A stretch of DNA of 64,000 nt from Rhizobacter sp. Lineage in GTDB: Bacteria > Pseudomonadota > Gammaproteobacteria > Burkholderiales > Burkholderiaceae_C. The notes below the pieces were generated by a model. That model saw nothing but the letters and a program-made list of their open reading frames with translations, ran no database searches and was not told the DNA's origin. The stretch spans positions 1,302,001-1,366,000 of the forward strand of contig JAHBZQ010000001.1 in assembly GCA_019635355.1 (NCBI GenBank), in the 5' to 3' direction. Positions 27,707-36,890 of the stretch are shown here, in pieces. Within the stretch, counting starts at the first letter, position 1; each line of letters opens with the position of its first letter. A program made the translations under genes and the position numbers.

Positions 27707-29109
27707 GCACTGCACTCGTCAACGCCCTGCGCACGGTGGTCGGCGCCGCCAACGTGATGGTCGACGGCGACCTGTCGGCCTACGAGCTCGATTGGCGCCG
27801 CCGCTACCGTGGCAAGGCCCTCGCGGTGGTGCGGCCGGCCAATGCGACCGAAGTGGCGGCCGTGGTGAAGCTGTGCGCACGACACGGTGCGGGCCTGGTG
27901 CCGCAAGGCGGCAACACCGGCCTCGTGGGCGGCTCGGTGCCCGACGGCAGCGGCACGCAGGTGCTGCTGACCTTGCAGCGCATGAACAAGGTCCGCGCCA
28001 TCGACGAGGCCAACCTCACGATGACGGTCGAAGCCGGCTGCGTCCTGCAGGCCGCGCAACAGGCCGCCGCCGCGCGCGGGCTGCTGTTCCCGCTGAGCCT
28101 CGCCGCCGAAGGCAGCTGCACCATCGGCGGCAACCTCGCCACCAACGCCGGCGGTACGCAGGTGCTGCGCTACGGCAATGCGCGAGACCTGTGCCTCGGC
28201 CTCGAAGTGGTGAACGCCGACGGCGAGCTGTGGGAAGGCCTGGTCGGCCTGCGCAAGGACAACACGGGCTACGACCTGCGCGATCTTTTCATCGGCAGCG
28301 AAGGCACGCTGGGCATCATCACCGCGGCCACGCTCAAGCTCTACCCGCAGCCCGCGGCCCGCACCACGGCGCTGGCCTCGCTCGATTCGCTGCAAAACGC
28401 GGTGGCGCTGCTGCAGATGGCACAGGCGCGGCTCGGCGCCGGGCTCACCGGCTTCGAGGTGATGAACCGCTTCTCGCTGTCGCTGGTGCGCAAGCATTTC
28501 CCACAGCTGCGCCAGCCCCTGCCCGAGGCGGAGTGGACGGTGCTGCTGGAGCAGTCGGACACCGAAAGCGAAGCGCACGCACGCGCCCTCTTCGAAGGGC
28601 TGCTCGAGTCTGCGATGGAAGCGGGCCTGATCACCGATGCCGCGGTGGCCGAGAGCATCGAGCAATCGCGCGCCATGTGGCACCTGCGCGAGTCGATCCC
28701 GCTCGCCCAGCCCGAGGAGGGGCCGAACATCAAGCACGACATCTCGCTGCCGGTCTCGAGCATCCCGGAGTTCGTGGCGAAGACGGATGCCGCGCTGCAG
28801 GCGGCGCACCCCGGCACACGATCGGTCAACTTCGGCCACCTGGGCGACGGCAACCTGCACTACAACCTGCAGGCGCCGCTGGGGGTGGATGGGGCGGAAT
28901 TCCTGCGGCTGCACGAGCCTTCGGTCAACACCATCGTCTACGACGCGGTGACCGCCTATGGGGGCTCGATCTCGGCCGAGCACGGGGTGGGCGCGCTCAA
29001 GCGCGAGGAACTCACGCACCGCAAGTCGCCGGTCGCCTTGCAGATGATGCGGGCCATCAAGCGCGCCCTCGATCCGCAGGGCCTGATGAACCCGGGCCGG
29101 GTGTTGTGA
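27703..29109 (+). CDS. FAD-linked oxidase of the D-lactate/2-hydroxyglutarate dehydrogenase (GlcD) type
   Basis: A VAO-fold flavoprotein of 468 residues. The FAD-binding domain shows RPANATEVAAVVKLCARHGAGLVPQGGNTGLVGGSVPDGSG, SLAAEGSCTIGGNLATNAGGTQVLRYGNARDLCLGLEVV and LIGSEGTLGIITAATLKLYP-like segments. The C-terminal substrate domain has the metal/substrate motif SVNFGHLGDGNLHYN and AEHGVGALKREEL. It is of the FAD/FMN-containing dehydrogenase group that oxidises D-2-hydroxyacids and passes electrons to quinone or ETF. The exact substrate is not resolved. AGGAGG lies at 27690-27695. Confidence 0.9.
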   Translation: MSTALVNALRTVVGAANVMVDGDLSAYELDWRRRYRGKALAVVRPANATEVAAVVKLCARHGAGLVPQGGNTGLVGGSVPDGSGTQVLLTLQRMNKVRAIDEANLTMTVEAGCVLQAAQQAAAARGLLFPLSLAAEGSCTIGGNLATNAGGTQVLRYGNARDLCLGLEVVNADGELWEGLVGLRKDNTGYDLRDLFIGSEGTLGIITAATLKLYPQPAARTTALASLDSLQNAVALLQMAQARLGAGLTGFEVMNRFSLSLVRKHFPQLRQPLPEAEWTVLLEQSDTESEAHARALFEGLLESAMEAGLITDAAVAESIEQSRAMWHLRESIPLAQPEEGPNIKHDISLPVSSIPEFVAKTDAALQAAHPGTRSVNFGHLGDGNLHYNLQAPLGVDGAEFLRLHEPSVNTIVYDAVTAYGGSISAEHGVGALKREELTHRKSPVALQMMRAIKRALDPQGLMNPGRVL

Positions 29110-29121
29110 CCCGCGCGGCGA

Positions 29122-30024
29122 TCAGCGCGCCGCTTCCTCCATCAGCCAGGCACTGAAGTCGCTGACCTCGGGTTTGTCGACCGAGCTCTCCGAACGCAAC
29201 AGGTGGTAGCCCATCGGTGAGGCCACGCTCTGGCTGAACGGGGTGACGAGCTTGCGCTCTTTCACGAGCTGGTCGACCAACGGCAGCCGGCCCAGCGCCA
29301 CGCCCTGCCCACGCAGCGCGGCGCTCACCATCTGGTCATAGTCGGAGAAGTACAGCGCAGCGGCGGGCTTGATGTCGAGCTGCATCGCGCGCAGCCACAT
29401 CGACCAGTCATACAGCGGCGCACTGTGCGACTGCTCGGTGTAGAGCAAGGTGTGGTGGCGCAGGTCCTCGGGCTTCTTGAGTGGCTTGCCCGGCGTGCGC
29501 CGCAGGGCCGGGCTGCACACCGGCGTCATCACCTCGCCGAAGAGCTTCACCGCCTGCGGGCCGGCGACGGCACTGGCGCAGTAGCGGATGGCGATGTCGA
29601 CACCCTCGCGCTCGAGCTTCACCAGGGTGAAGCTGGCCGAGATGCGCACATCCACCCCGGGGTGGCGGGCCGTGAACGACGACAGGCGCGGGATCAGCCA
29701 CAAGCCGGCAAAGCCCGGCGTGGTGGTGACGACCACCGTCTTCTGGCGCTCAATGTGGCGCAGTTGCTCCGTCGCCCCCTGCAACTGCATCAGCACACCG
29801 GTCGCGGTACGCGCGAACAACTCGCCCGCCTCCGTGAGCCGCAAGGCACGGTGCATGCGCTGGAAGAGCGGCACACCGAGGCTTTCTTCAAGCGCCGCGA
29901 TCTGCCGGCTGACGGCGGACTGGGTCAGCGCCAGTTCATCGGCCGCCCGCGTGAAGCTCAGGTGGCGGGCCGCAGCCTCGAAGGCTTCGAGGAGGTCGAG
30001 CGGGGGCAGTCGGTAGCGTCGCAT
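29122..30024 (-). CDS. LysR-type transcriptional regulator (GcvA-like)
   Basis: A 300-residue protein. The N-terminal helix-turn-helix is PPLDLLEAFEAAARHLSFTRAADELALTQSAVSRQIAALEESLGVPLFQRMHRALRLTEAGE. The effector domain has WLIPRLSSFTARHPGVDVRISAS and GVDIAIRYC, typical of the GcvA subgroup. The start at 30024 has GAGGTGA upstream; an ATG-like start further up is less likely. It is divergent from a DUF2917 gene with a 22-bp near-palindrome between them, the probable binding site. Confidence 0.92.
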   Translation of the reverse strand: MRRYRLPPLDLLEAFEAAARHLSFTRAADELALTQSAVSRQIAALEESLGVPLFQRMHRALRLTEAGELFARTATGVLMQLQGATEQLRHIERQKTVVVTTTPGFAGLWLIPRLSSFTARHPGVDVRISASFTLVKLEREGVDIAIRYCASAVAGPQAVKLFGEVMTPVCSPALRRTPGKPLKKPEDLRHHTLLYTEQSHSAPLYDWSMWLRAMQLDIKPAAALYFSDYDQMVSAALRGQGVALGRLPLVDQLVKERKLVTPFSQSVASPMGYHLLRSESSVDKPEVSDFSAWLMEEAAR

Positions 30025-30060
30025 GGGAATCACCTCGCATTCCAATTCTGCATGCAATGG

Positions 30061-30082
30061 ATGCCAAACGATCGTTTGTCAT
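30061..30082. promoter_or_regulatory. 22-bp near-palindrome, candidate LysR box
   Basis: The core CAAACGATCGTTTG (30065-30078) is a perfect palindrome. With flanks it extends to 22 bp with one mismatched pair. It lies 37 bp upstream of the LysR start and about 95 bp upstream of the DUF2917 start, where an autoregulating LysR protein would bind. Confidence 0.55.
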
Positions 30083-30176
30083 GGAGCCGTCGGCTGCCGA
30101 CACTGAGTACAAGCCCGCATCCACCGATCGATCACATGACGGCAAGGCATGCAGGCCCCACCTGAAGGAGCTCACC

Positions 30177-30485
30177 ATGCAAGTCGCCATCGTTCCCGTT
30201 ACCCGCCTGCAACGGCGCCAGACCTTCCAGCTGCGCGCCCGCCGCGGCGAGCGCATCGAGTGCCAGAGCGGCGAACTGTGGGTCACGCAAGACGGCGACC
30301 CGCGCGACATCATCCTCGGGCCGCGGGAGTGCTTCACGCTCGACCGCTCGGGCACGGCCGTGGTGTCAGCCTTGAAGGATGCCGCCTTCGTCTACCGCCG
30401 CTCGGCCAGCCTCGTGCAGAACCCTCGGCCCGCAGCAGCGGAAGACAAGCTCGCGCTGCCCGATTGCACCGCAGCGGCCTACTGA
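30177..30485 (+). CDS. DUF2917 protein
   Basis: A 102-residue protein with the DUF2917 pattern RRQTFQLRARRGERIECQSGELWVTQDGDPRDIILGPRECFTLDRSGTAVVSALKDAAFVYRR, a small all-beta cupin-like fold without obvious metal ligands. AAGGAGCTCACC precedes the ATG. The pairing with a divergent LysR regulator is recurrent in Burkholderiales from memory. Function is unknown. Its last 7 bases overlap the end of the convergent DUF1178 gene. Confidence 0.85.
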   Translation: MQVAIVPVTRLQRRQTFQLRARRGERIECQSGELWVTQDGDPRDIILGPRECFTLDRSGTAVVSALKDAAFVYRRSASLVQNPRPAAAEDKLALPDCTAAAY

Positions 30486-30931
30486 AGCTTGCCCTTGGCC
30501 GCAGCCGGGATCGGCAAGGCCACGACTTCGATGCCTTCTTCCTGCAGGGCCCGGGCGTCTTCGGCCGAAGCCTTGCCGCGAATGGCTCGCTCTTCGGTTT
30601 CGCCGTAGTGGATGCGGCGGGCCTCTTCGGCGAACTTGTCACCGACGTCGACCGTCGTCGCCATCACGTGCTGCACGGCCTTCATCCACATCGACTGCAG
30701 CGTCATCGCCTGGGTCGTCTCGCCTGAGGCGTCAGCCGCGGCCGGCGCGCTCGGCTCGCGGGCGCCGGAGACGTTCAGGCGGGGCGCCGACGGCAGCTTC
30801 GAGATGGCCTTTTCGCCGCACATCGGGCATTCGATCAGCCCGCGCTCGTTCTGGGATTGATAGTCGTCTTCGGAGGCGAACCAGCCTTCGAAGGCGTGGT
30901 CGTGGGCGCAGCGGAGGTTCAGGACCTTCAT
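30479..30931 (-). CDS. DUF1178 protein with a zinc-ribbon-like N-terminus
   Basis: A 150-residue protein of the DUF1178 family. MKVLNLRCAHDHAFEGWFASEDDYQSQNERGLIECPMCGEKAISKLPSAPRLNV contains a Cys near the start and a CxxC pair, suggesting metal binding. The C-terminal half is helical, with FAEEARRIHYGETEERAIRGKASAEDARALQEEGIEVVALP conserved in the family. It lies about 10 bp downstream of the NUDIX gene and is probably the last gene transcribed after the nuo operon. An upstream in-frame GTG is less likely to be the start. Confidence 0.88.
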   Translation of the reverse strand: MKVLNLRCAHDHAFEGWFASEDDYQSQNERGLIECPMCGEKAISKLPSAPRLNVSGAREPSAPAAADASGETTQAMTLQSMWMKAVQHVMATTVDVGDKFAEEARRIHYGETEERAIRGKASAEDARALQEEGIEVVALPIPAAAKGKLQ

Positions 30932-30941
30932 GATGCCCACA

Positions 30942-31535
30942 TTATGGGCGGGGGAATGCAGCCTCCGCAGGCCCCCAACTCAAGGCCCAGCGGCCTGAGC
31001 GCCAATTCTGCAACCACAGGAGGCCGATCAAGGTCTTGGCATCGGTCAGCTCGCCGCGCACAGCTTGTGCCTCCAACTCGTCGACGGTCGCGATGCCGAC
31101 GTCGAGAAACTCCCCTGCATCGAGCGACCGCTCGCCGGCCTGCAGGCCCCGGGCGAACCAGACTTCGATGCCTTCGTTGGAGTAGGCGATGGCGTTGTGC
31201 AGGATGCCCGCCCTCGCCCATTCCCGAGCGGTGTAGCCCGTCTCCTCGGCCAACTCGCGGATGGCACACCGCAGCGGCGGCTCGCCCGCATCGAGCTTGC
31301 CGGCCGGGAATTCGAGCATCACCTGGCCCATGGGGTAGCGGTATTGCCGCTCGACCACCAGGCGCCCGTCGTCGAGCAGCGGCACGATCATCACCGCGCC
31401 GGGGTGCACGATGTATTCGCGCGCCGCGACCTTGCCGTCGGGCAGGCGAACCTCGTCGCGACGCACGTCGAGGAAGTGACCGCGGTAGACCTGCTGCGAG
31501 CTGATGCGCTCCTCGGTCAGATGACGGTCGCTCAT
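30942..31535 (-). CDS. nudF: NUDIX hydrolase, ADP-ribose pyrophosphatase type
   Basis: A 197-residue enzyme with the Nudix box GKLDAGEPPLRCAIRELAEETGY matching GX5EX7REUXEEXGU. The N-terminal segment SSQQVYRGHFLDVRRDEVRLPDGKVAAREYIVHPGAVMIVPLLDDGRLVVERQYRYPMGQVMLEFPAG is that of ADP-ribose pyrophosphatases, which cut ADP-ribose to AMP and ribose-5-phosphate. It starts just after nuoN (7 bp), so it is read with the complex I operon. This is sensible for an NAD-turnover enzyme. Confidence 0.88.
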   Translation of the reverse strand: MSDRHLTEERISSQQVYRGHFLDVRRDEVRLPDGKVAAREYIVHPGAVMIVPLLDDGRLVVERQYRYPMGQVMLEFPAGKLDAGEPPLRCAIRELAEETGYTAREWARAGILHNAIAYSNEGIEVWFARGLQAGERSLDAGEFLDVGIATVDELEAQAVRGELTDAKTLIGLLWLQNWRSGRWALSWGPAEAAFPRP

Positions 31536-31542
31536 GGCGAGC

Positions 31543-33024
31543 TCAGGTCTTGAGCGCGAGCAGCACGGCGTTGGCGCAGACCATCATCAGCCCGCCCGGC
31601 AGCAAGCCGAAGAGCAGCACGGCGGCACCGTTGAGCGAGAGCAGCACCCGCACGTCGCCCGTGCTGGTGATGGGCGCCGTCTCGGCCGGCTCGTCGAAGT
31701 ACATGACCTTCACGAGGCGCAGGTAGTAGAACGCGCCGATGAGCGACAGCACGACGGCCACGATGGCCAGCGTGATGAAGGTCGGGTCGTTGGTCGAGAC
31801 CAGCGCCTGCAGCACGGCGAGCTTGGCGTAGAAGCCCACCGTCGGCGGGATGCCGGCGAGCGAGAACATGAAGATCGCCATCACCGCGGCATACCAGGGG
31901 CTGCGCTTGGCCAGGCCCTTGAAGTCGTCGATCTCTTCGCTTTCGAAGCCGCGGCGCGACAGCAGCATGATGATGCCGAAGGTGCCGAGCGTGGTCAGCA
32001 CGTAGCTCACCAGGTAGAAGAGCGCCGACGAGTAGCCGTTGGCCGCCGAGAAGGTGTTGTTCGACACCACCGTCGGCGTGAAGCCGAGCAGCATGAAACC
32101 GATCTGACCGATGGTCGAGTAGGCCAGCATGCGCTTCAAGTTGCTCTGCGCGATGGCGGCGAGGTTACCGACGACTAGCGACGCCACGGCGAGGAACATC
32201 AGCATCTGCTGCCAGTCGGCCGCCACGCCCGACATGCCTTCGACCAGCAGGCGGAAGGTGATCGCGAACGCAGCCAGCTTCGGAGCACCGGCGATCAACA
32301 AGGTGACCGCGGTAGGCGCGCCTTGATAGACGTCGGGAATCCACATGTGGAACGGCACCGCACCGAGCTTGAAGGCCAGGCCTGCCACGATGAACACCAC
32401 GCCGAACACCAGCACGGCCTTGTTGATCTGGCCGGTGGCGATGGCTTCGAAGACCTTCGGGATGTCGAGCGAGCCGGCGGCGCCGTACATCATCGACAGG
32501 CCGTAGAGCAGGAAGCCGCTGGCGAGCGCGCCCAGCACGAAGTACTTCATCGCGGCTTCGGTCGACTCGGTGTGGTCGCGGCGCAGCGCGGTCAGCGCAT
32601 AGAGCGACAGCGACATCAACTCCAGGCCGAGGTACACCACGAGGAAGTTGTTCGCCGAGAGCATGATCGAGATGCCCAAGAGCGAGAACAGGCTCAGCGT
32701 GAAGAGCTCGCCCTTCAGGATCTCGCGGTGCTCGGCATACGGGCGGGCATAGGCGAGCGCGATCATCACCGAGATGGCGGCGAAGACACCCAACAGGTGC
32801 CCCAGCGGGTCGGTGACGACCATGCGCTGCATGCCATAGATGGTGAAGCCGCCGTCGAAATAGAGCCAGTGCATGACGGCCACCACGGCCAGCGTGGCTT
32901 GCGTCAGCAGGTAGGTCGGCGTGCGGCGCGGATGCTTGACCCACAGGTCCACCATCGCCACCACGCAGGCCATCACCAGGAGCACCAGCTCGGGATAGAC
33001 GGCCAACCAGTTCATGTCTTTCAT
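31543..33024 (-). CDS. nuoN: NADH-quinone oxidoreductase subunit N
   Basis: An antiporter-like proton-pumping membrane subunit of respiratory complex I, 493 residues with about 14 hydrophobic helices. Signatures are NNFLVVYLGLELMSLSLYALTALRRD (with the conserved Glu) and FKLGAVPFHMWIPDVYQGAPTAVTLLIAGAPKLAAFA. The ATG at 33024 reads MKDMNWLAVYP; the second Met at 33015 is possible. It is the last nuo gene of the operon. Confidence 0.97.
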   Translation of the reverse strand: MKDMNWLAVYPELVLLVMACVVAMVDLWVKHPRRTPTYLLTQATLAVVAVMHWLYFDGGFTIYGMQRMVVTDPLGHLLGVFAAISVMIALAYARPYAEHREILKGELFTLSLFSLLGISIMLSANNFLVVYLGLELMSLSLYALTALRRDHTESTEAAMKYFVLGALASGFLLYGLSMMYGAAGSLDIPKVFEAIATGQINKAVLVFGVVFIVAGLAFKLGAVPFHMWIPDVYQGAPTAVTLLIAGAPKLAAFAITFRLLVEGMSGVAADWQQMLMFLAVASLVVGNLAAIAQSNLKRMLAYSTIGQIGFMLLGFTPTVVSNNTFSAANGYSSALFYLVSYVLTTLGTFGIIMLLSRRGFESEEIDDFKGLAKRSPWYAAVMAIFMFSLAGIPPTVGFYAKLAVLQALVSTNDPTFITLAIVAVVLSLIGAFYYLRLVKVMYFDEPAETAPITSTGDVRVLLSLNGAAVLLFGLLPGGLMMVCANAVLLALKT

Positions 33025-33034
33025 GTTGTCGGGC

Positions 33035-34510
33035 TCAGTTCAGCTTGGACACAGCAACGTGCTTGAGCAGCTCGGTCACGCTCACGTGCATGGTGTCGGT
33101 GAAAGGCTTCGGATAAAGGCCCATCCAGAGCGTGGCGATGGCCAGCACGGCCAGCATCGCGAATTCGCGGGCGTTGATGTCTTTCAGGGCGCGCACGTTG
33201 TCGTTGGCCACCGGGCCGAAGTAGACCCGCTTGACCATCCAGAGGTTGTACGCCGCACCGAACACCAGCGCCGTCGCCGCCAAGGCACCCAGCCAGAAGC
33301 TCGCCTTCACGGTGCCCAGGATCACCATCCACTCCCCGACGAACCCGCCGGTACCCGGCAAGCCGCAGTTCGCCATGGCGAAGAAGACCGCAAAGGCGGT
33401 GAACTTGGGCATGGTATTGACCACGCCGCCGTAGCTTGCGATCTCACGCGAATGCACACGGTCGTAGAGCACGCCGATGCACAGGAACATGGCCCCCGAC
33501 ACGAAGCCGTGCGAGATCATCTGGATCAGGCCACCCGAGACGCCCAACTCGCTGAAGATGAAAAAGCCCAGCGTCACGAAACCCATGTGGGCGATCGACG
33601 AGTACGCCACCAGCTTCTTCATGTCCTGCTGCACCAGCGCCACGAGGCCGATGTAGATCACCGCGATCAGCGACAGCGCCACGATGACCCAGGTCCACTT
33701 GTGCGAGGCGTCGGGCGTGATCGGCAGCGAGAAGCGCAGGAAGCCATAGGCACCGAGCTTCAGCATGATGGCGGCCAGCACCACCGAGCCGCCGGTGGGC
33801 GCCTCGACGTGGGCGTCGGGCAGCCAGGTGTGCACCGGCCACATTGGCACCTTCACCGCGAAGGCCGCGAAGAAGGCGAAGAAAAGCAAGGTCTGCTCAC
33901 CCATGGTGAGCGGCACGTTGTGCCAGGTCTGGATCTCGAAGCTGCTGCCCGACTTGAAGTACAGGAAGATCAGCGCGATCAGCATCAAGAGCGAGCCGGC
34001 CAGCGTATAGAGGAAGAACTTGAAGGCCGCATACACCCGGCGCGGGCCGCCCCACACGCCGATGATGATGTACATCGGGATCAGCGTGGCCTCGAAGAAC
34101 ACGTAGAACAAGAGGCCGTCGAGCGCAGAGAAAACCCCGATCATGATCCCCGAGAGGATCAGGAACGCGCCCATGTACTGGTTCACTCGCTCATCGATTA
34201 CTTCCCACGCGGCGATCACTACGATGATGGTGATGAAGGCGGTGAGCAGCACGAACCACACCGAGATGCCGTCCAGGCCCAGGTGGTAGCGCACGCGGAA
34301 GCGCTCGATCCAGGCGAAGTTCTCCTGGAACTGCATGGCCGCGGTGCCGTTGTCGAAGCCCGTGATCAACGGGATGGTGACGAGGAAGCTGACGATGGCG
34401 GCGACGAGCGCCATCCAGCGCACGGCCTTGGCGTGTTCGTCGCGGCCGAGCGCAAGCAGCAAAACGCCCGCGACGATCGGCAGCCAGATGGCGAGACTGA
34501 TCAAACCCAT
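33035..34510 (-). CDS. nuoM: NADH-quinone oxidoreductase subunit M
   Basis: The second antiporter-like subunit of complex I, 491 residues, about 14 helices. It has DGISVWFVLLTAFITIIVVIAAWEVI, the conserved glutamate in FFEATLIPMYIIIGVWGG, and FFAAFAVKVPMWPVHTWLPDAHVEAPTGGSVVLAAIMLKLGAYG with the channel lysines and histidines. It is placed 10 bp before nuoN and 21 bp after nuoL. Confidence 0.98.
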   Translation of the reverse strand: MGLISLAIWLPIVAGVLLLALGRDEHAKAVRWMALVAAIVSFLVTIPLITGFDNGTAAMQFQENFAWIERFRVRYHLGLDGISVWFVLLTAFITIIVVIAAWEVIDERVNQYMGAFLILSGIMIGVFSALDGLLFYVFFEATLIPMYIIIGVWGGPRRVYAAFKFFLYTLAGSLLMLIALIFLYFKSGSSFEIQTWHNVPLTMGEQTLLFFAFFAAFAVKVPMWPVHTWLPDAHVEAPTGGSVVLAAIMLKLGAYGFLRFSLPITPDASHKWTWVIVALSLIAVIYIGLVALVQQDMKKLVAYSSIAHMGFVTLGFFIFSELGVSGGLIQMISHGFVSGAMFLCIGVLYDRVHSREIASYGGVVNTMPKFTAFAVFFAMANCGLPGTGGFVGEWMVILGTVKASFWLGALAATALVFGAAYNLWMVKRVYFGPVANDNVRALKDINAREFAMLAVLAIATLWMGLYPKPFTDTMHVSVTELLKHVAVSKLN

Positions 34511-34531
34511 GTTCTTGTTCTCCGTGCCCGA

Positions 34532-36559
34532 TCAGCGCCCCAGCGTTGTGCTGAGGTAGGGCCACAACTGCCAGGTCATGAGACCGAGCACCCCGAGGAT
34601 CATCACCAGCGCATACCAGTACAGGCGGCCGGTCTGCACCTCGCGCACCAGCGAGGCGATGCCGCCCACGCCGCGCGCCGTGCCGTTGATCAGCACCCCG
34701 TCGATCAGCCCGGCATCGCCGCCCTTCCACAAGCCCGTGCCGAGCAGGCGTGCGCCCGCGGCCAGCACCTTCTCGTTGAAGGCGTCGAAGTAGTACTTGT
34801 TTTCGAGGATGCGATTGATGAAGCCGGTGCGCGCCTTGATCGCGGCCGGAATCTCGGGCTTGACCATGTAGAAGACGTAGGCCGTGACCACGCCCGCGAG
34901 CGCCAGCCAGAAAGGCGCCGTCTGCAGACCGTGCAGCGCCATCGCACCCGCGCCATGGAAGGCCTCGGCCATCTCCTTCATCGCATGGTGCTTGGTGAGG
35001 TCGACAAAGATCGAATCCTTGAAGAACTCGCCGTACAGCATCGGCTGGATCGTCAGGTAGCCGATGACCACCGACGGGATGGCCAGCAGCGCCAGTGGCA
35101 GCCACACCACCCAGGGCGACTCGTGCGGCGTGTGCGGCTCATGGTGGCCATGCTCGTCGTCGTGGTGGTCGTGCTCACCGGGGAACGGCTTGTGGTGGAA
35201 GTGCTCCTTGCCGTGGAAGACGAGGAAATACATCCGGAAGGAATAGAAGGCCGTGACGAACACGCCGGCCACCACCGCGAAGTAGGCGAACTGCGCGCCC
35301 CACAGGTGGCTCTCGTGCACCGCCTCGATGATGCTGTCCTTCGAGTAGAAGCCCGAGAACAGCGGAGTGCCGATCAGCGCCAGCGAGCCCAGCAGCGAGG
35401 TGATCCAGGTGATGGGCATGTACTTGCGCAGGCCGCCCATGTTCCGGATGTCCTGGTCGTGGTGCATGCCGATGATCACCGAGCCCGCGGCGAGGAACAG
35501 CAGCGCCTTGAAGAAGGCGTGCGTCATCAGGTGGAAGACGGCGACCGAGTAGGCCGAGGCGCCCAGTGCCACCGTCATGTAACCCAGCTGCGAGAGCGTG
35601 GAGTACGCGACGACGCGCTTGATGTCGTTCTGGATGATGCCGAGGAAGCCCATGAAGAGCGCCGTGATGGCACCGATCACGAGGATGAAGCTCAGTGCGG
35701 TGTCCGACAGCTCGAAGAGCGGCGACATGCGCGCCACCATGAAGATGCCGGCCGTCACCATCGTCGCGGCGTGGATCAGCGCCGAAATCGGCGTCGGGCC
35801 TTCCATCGAATCGGGCAGCCACACGTGCAGCGGGAACTGCGCGCTCTTGCCCATCGCACCGATGAAGAGGCAGATGCAGGTGACCGTGATCAGCATCCAC
35901 TCCGTGCCCGGGAACGTGAGCTTGGCGAGCTCGCCGGCCTTCGCGAAGGTCTCGCTGTAGTTCAGCGTGCCGGCATAGGCCACGATCAGGCCGATGCCGA
36001 GGATGAAGCCGAAGTCACCGACCCGGTTCACCAAGAAGGCCTTCATGTTGGCGAAGATCGCCGTCGGCTTGGTGAACCAGAAGCCGATCAGCAGGTACGA
36101 CACCAGGCCAACCGCTTCCCAGCCGAAGAAGAGCTGCAGGAAGTTGTTGCTCATCACGAGCATCAACATCGAGAAGGTGAAGAGCGAGATGTACGAGAAG
36201 AAGCGCTGGTAGCCCGGGTCTTCTTCCATGTAGCCGATGGTGTAGATGTGCACCATCAGCGACACGAAGGTCACGACGACCATCATCATGGCGGACAGAC
36301 CGTCGATCAGGAAACCGACTTCCATCTTCAGGCCGCCGAGCACCATCCACTCGTAGACAGTGGCGTTGAAGCGGGCACCGTCGATTACATCTTTCAGCAC
36401 GAAGGCCGAGATGATGAACGACACCAGCACACCGAGGATGGTGGCGACGTGGCTACCACGGCGGCCGATGAGCTTGCCAAAGAAGCCCGCGAGGATGGCT
36501 CCGGCCAGCGGTGCCAGGGGAACTGCCAGCAGCAGGTTCGGGTTCAGGGTGGTCGTCAT
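34532..36559 (-). CDS. nuoL: NADH-quinone oxidoreductase subunit L
   Basis: The distal antiporter-like subunit with the long lateral helix, 675 residues. Core motifs are YMEEDPGYQRFFSYISLFTFSMLMLVMSNNFLQLFFGWEAVGLVSYLLIGFW and GAMGKSAQFPLHVWLPDSMEGPTPISALIHAATMVTAGIFMVAR. A His-rich loop (EHFHHKPFPGEHDHHDDEHGHHEPHTPHES, about residues 440-470) lies between late helices. It looks lineage-typical and may bind metal by chance of composition. Confidence 0.98.
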   Translation of the reverse strand: MTTTLNPNLLLAVPLAPLAGAILAGFFGKLIGRRGSHVATILGVLVSFIISAFVLKDVIDGARFNATVYEWMVLGGLKMEVGFLIDGLSAMMMVVVTFVSLMVHIYTIGYMEEDPGYQRFFSYISLFTFSMLMLVMSNNFLQLFFGWEAVGLVSYLLIGFWFTKPTAIFANMKAFLVNRVGDFGFILGIGLIVAYAGTLNYSETFAKAGELAKLTFPGTEWMLITVTCICLFIGAMGKSAQFPLHVWLPDSMEGPTPISALIHAATMVTAGIFMVARMSPLFELSDTALSFILVIGAITALFMGFLGIIQNDIKRVVAYSTLSQLGYMTVALGASAYSVAVFHLMTHAFFKALLFLAAGSVIIGMHHDQDIRNMGGLRKYMPITWITSLLGSLALIGTPLFSGFYSKDSIIEAVHESHLWGAQFAYFAVVAGVFVTAFYSFRMYFLVFHGKEHFHHKPFPGEHDHHDDEHGHHEPHTPHESPWVVWLPLALLAIPSVVIGYLTIQPMLYGEFFKDSIFVDLTKHHAMKEMAEAFHGAGAMALHGLQTAPFWLALAGVVTAYVFYMVKPEIPAAIKARTGFINRILENKYYFDAFNEKVLAAGARLLGTGLWKGGDAGLIDGVLINGTARGVGGIASLVREVQTGRLYWYALVMILGVLGLMTWQLWPYLSTTLGR

Positions 36560-36563
36560 GCCG

Positions 36564-36890
36564 TCAGCCCTTCAGCGCGTCGAGTTCGTCGACGTTGATG
36601 TTCGAGCGGTTGCGGAACAGCACCACCAGGATCGCGAGGCCGATTGCCGACTCGGCAGCGGCCACGGTGAGGATGAAGAACACGAACACCTGGCCCGCCA
36701 TGTCGCCCAGGTAGTGCGAGAAGGCCACGAAGTTGAGGTTGACCGCCAGCAGCATCAGCTCGATGGCCATCAGCAGCACGATCAGGTTCTTGCGGTTCAG
36801 GAAGATCCCGATCACCGACAGCGCGAAGAGGATCGCGCCCAGCGTGAGGTAGTGCCCGAGTGCAACGGGGCCGGCAAAGAGGCTTGTCAT
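36564..36890 (-). CDS. nuoK: NADH-quinone oxidoreductase subunit K
   Basis: A small membrane subunit of complex I, 108 residues, three helices. HYLTLGAILFALSVIGIFLNRKNLIVLLMAIELMLLAVNLNFVAFS carries the conserved Glu in helix 2, and VAAAESAIGLAILVVLFRNRSNINVDELDALKG is the canonical C-terminus. Its ATG overlaps the nuoJ stop (ATGA). The N-terminus is about seven residues longer than the commonest form. Confidence 0.97.
   Translation of the reverse strand: MTSLFAGPVALGHYLTLGAILFALSVIGIFLNRKNLIVLLMAIELMLLAVNLNFVAFSHYLGDMAGQVFVFFILTVAAAESAIGLAILVVLFRNRSNINVDELDALKG

Noticed and set aside
34990..35190. His-rich stretch in nuoL that might suggest a metal-sensing insertion
   Set aside because: It lies in a loop between late helices and looks like compositional drift. 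Nothing else supports a metal function.
33014..36598. Open frame of 1194 codons on the plus strand, rich in His, Arg, Glu and Asp
   Set aside because: It is the exact antisense of nuoM and nuoL. High GC content suppresses stop codons, and the translation has no domain structure.
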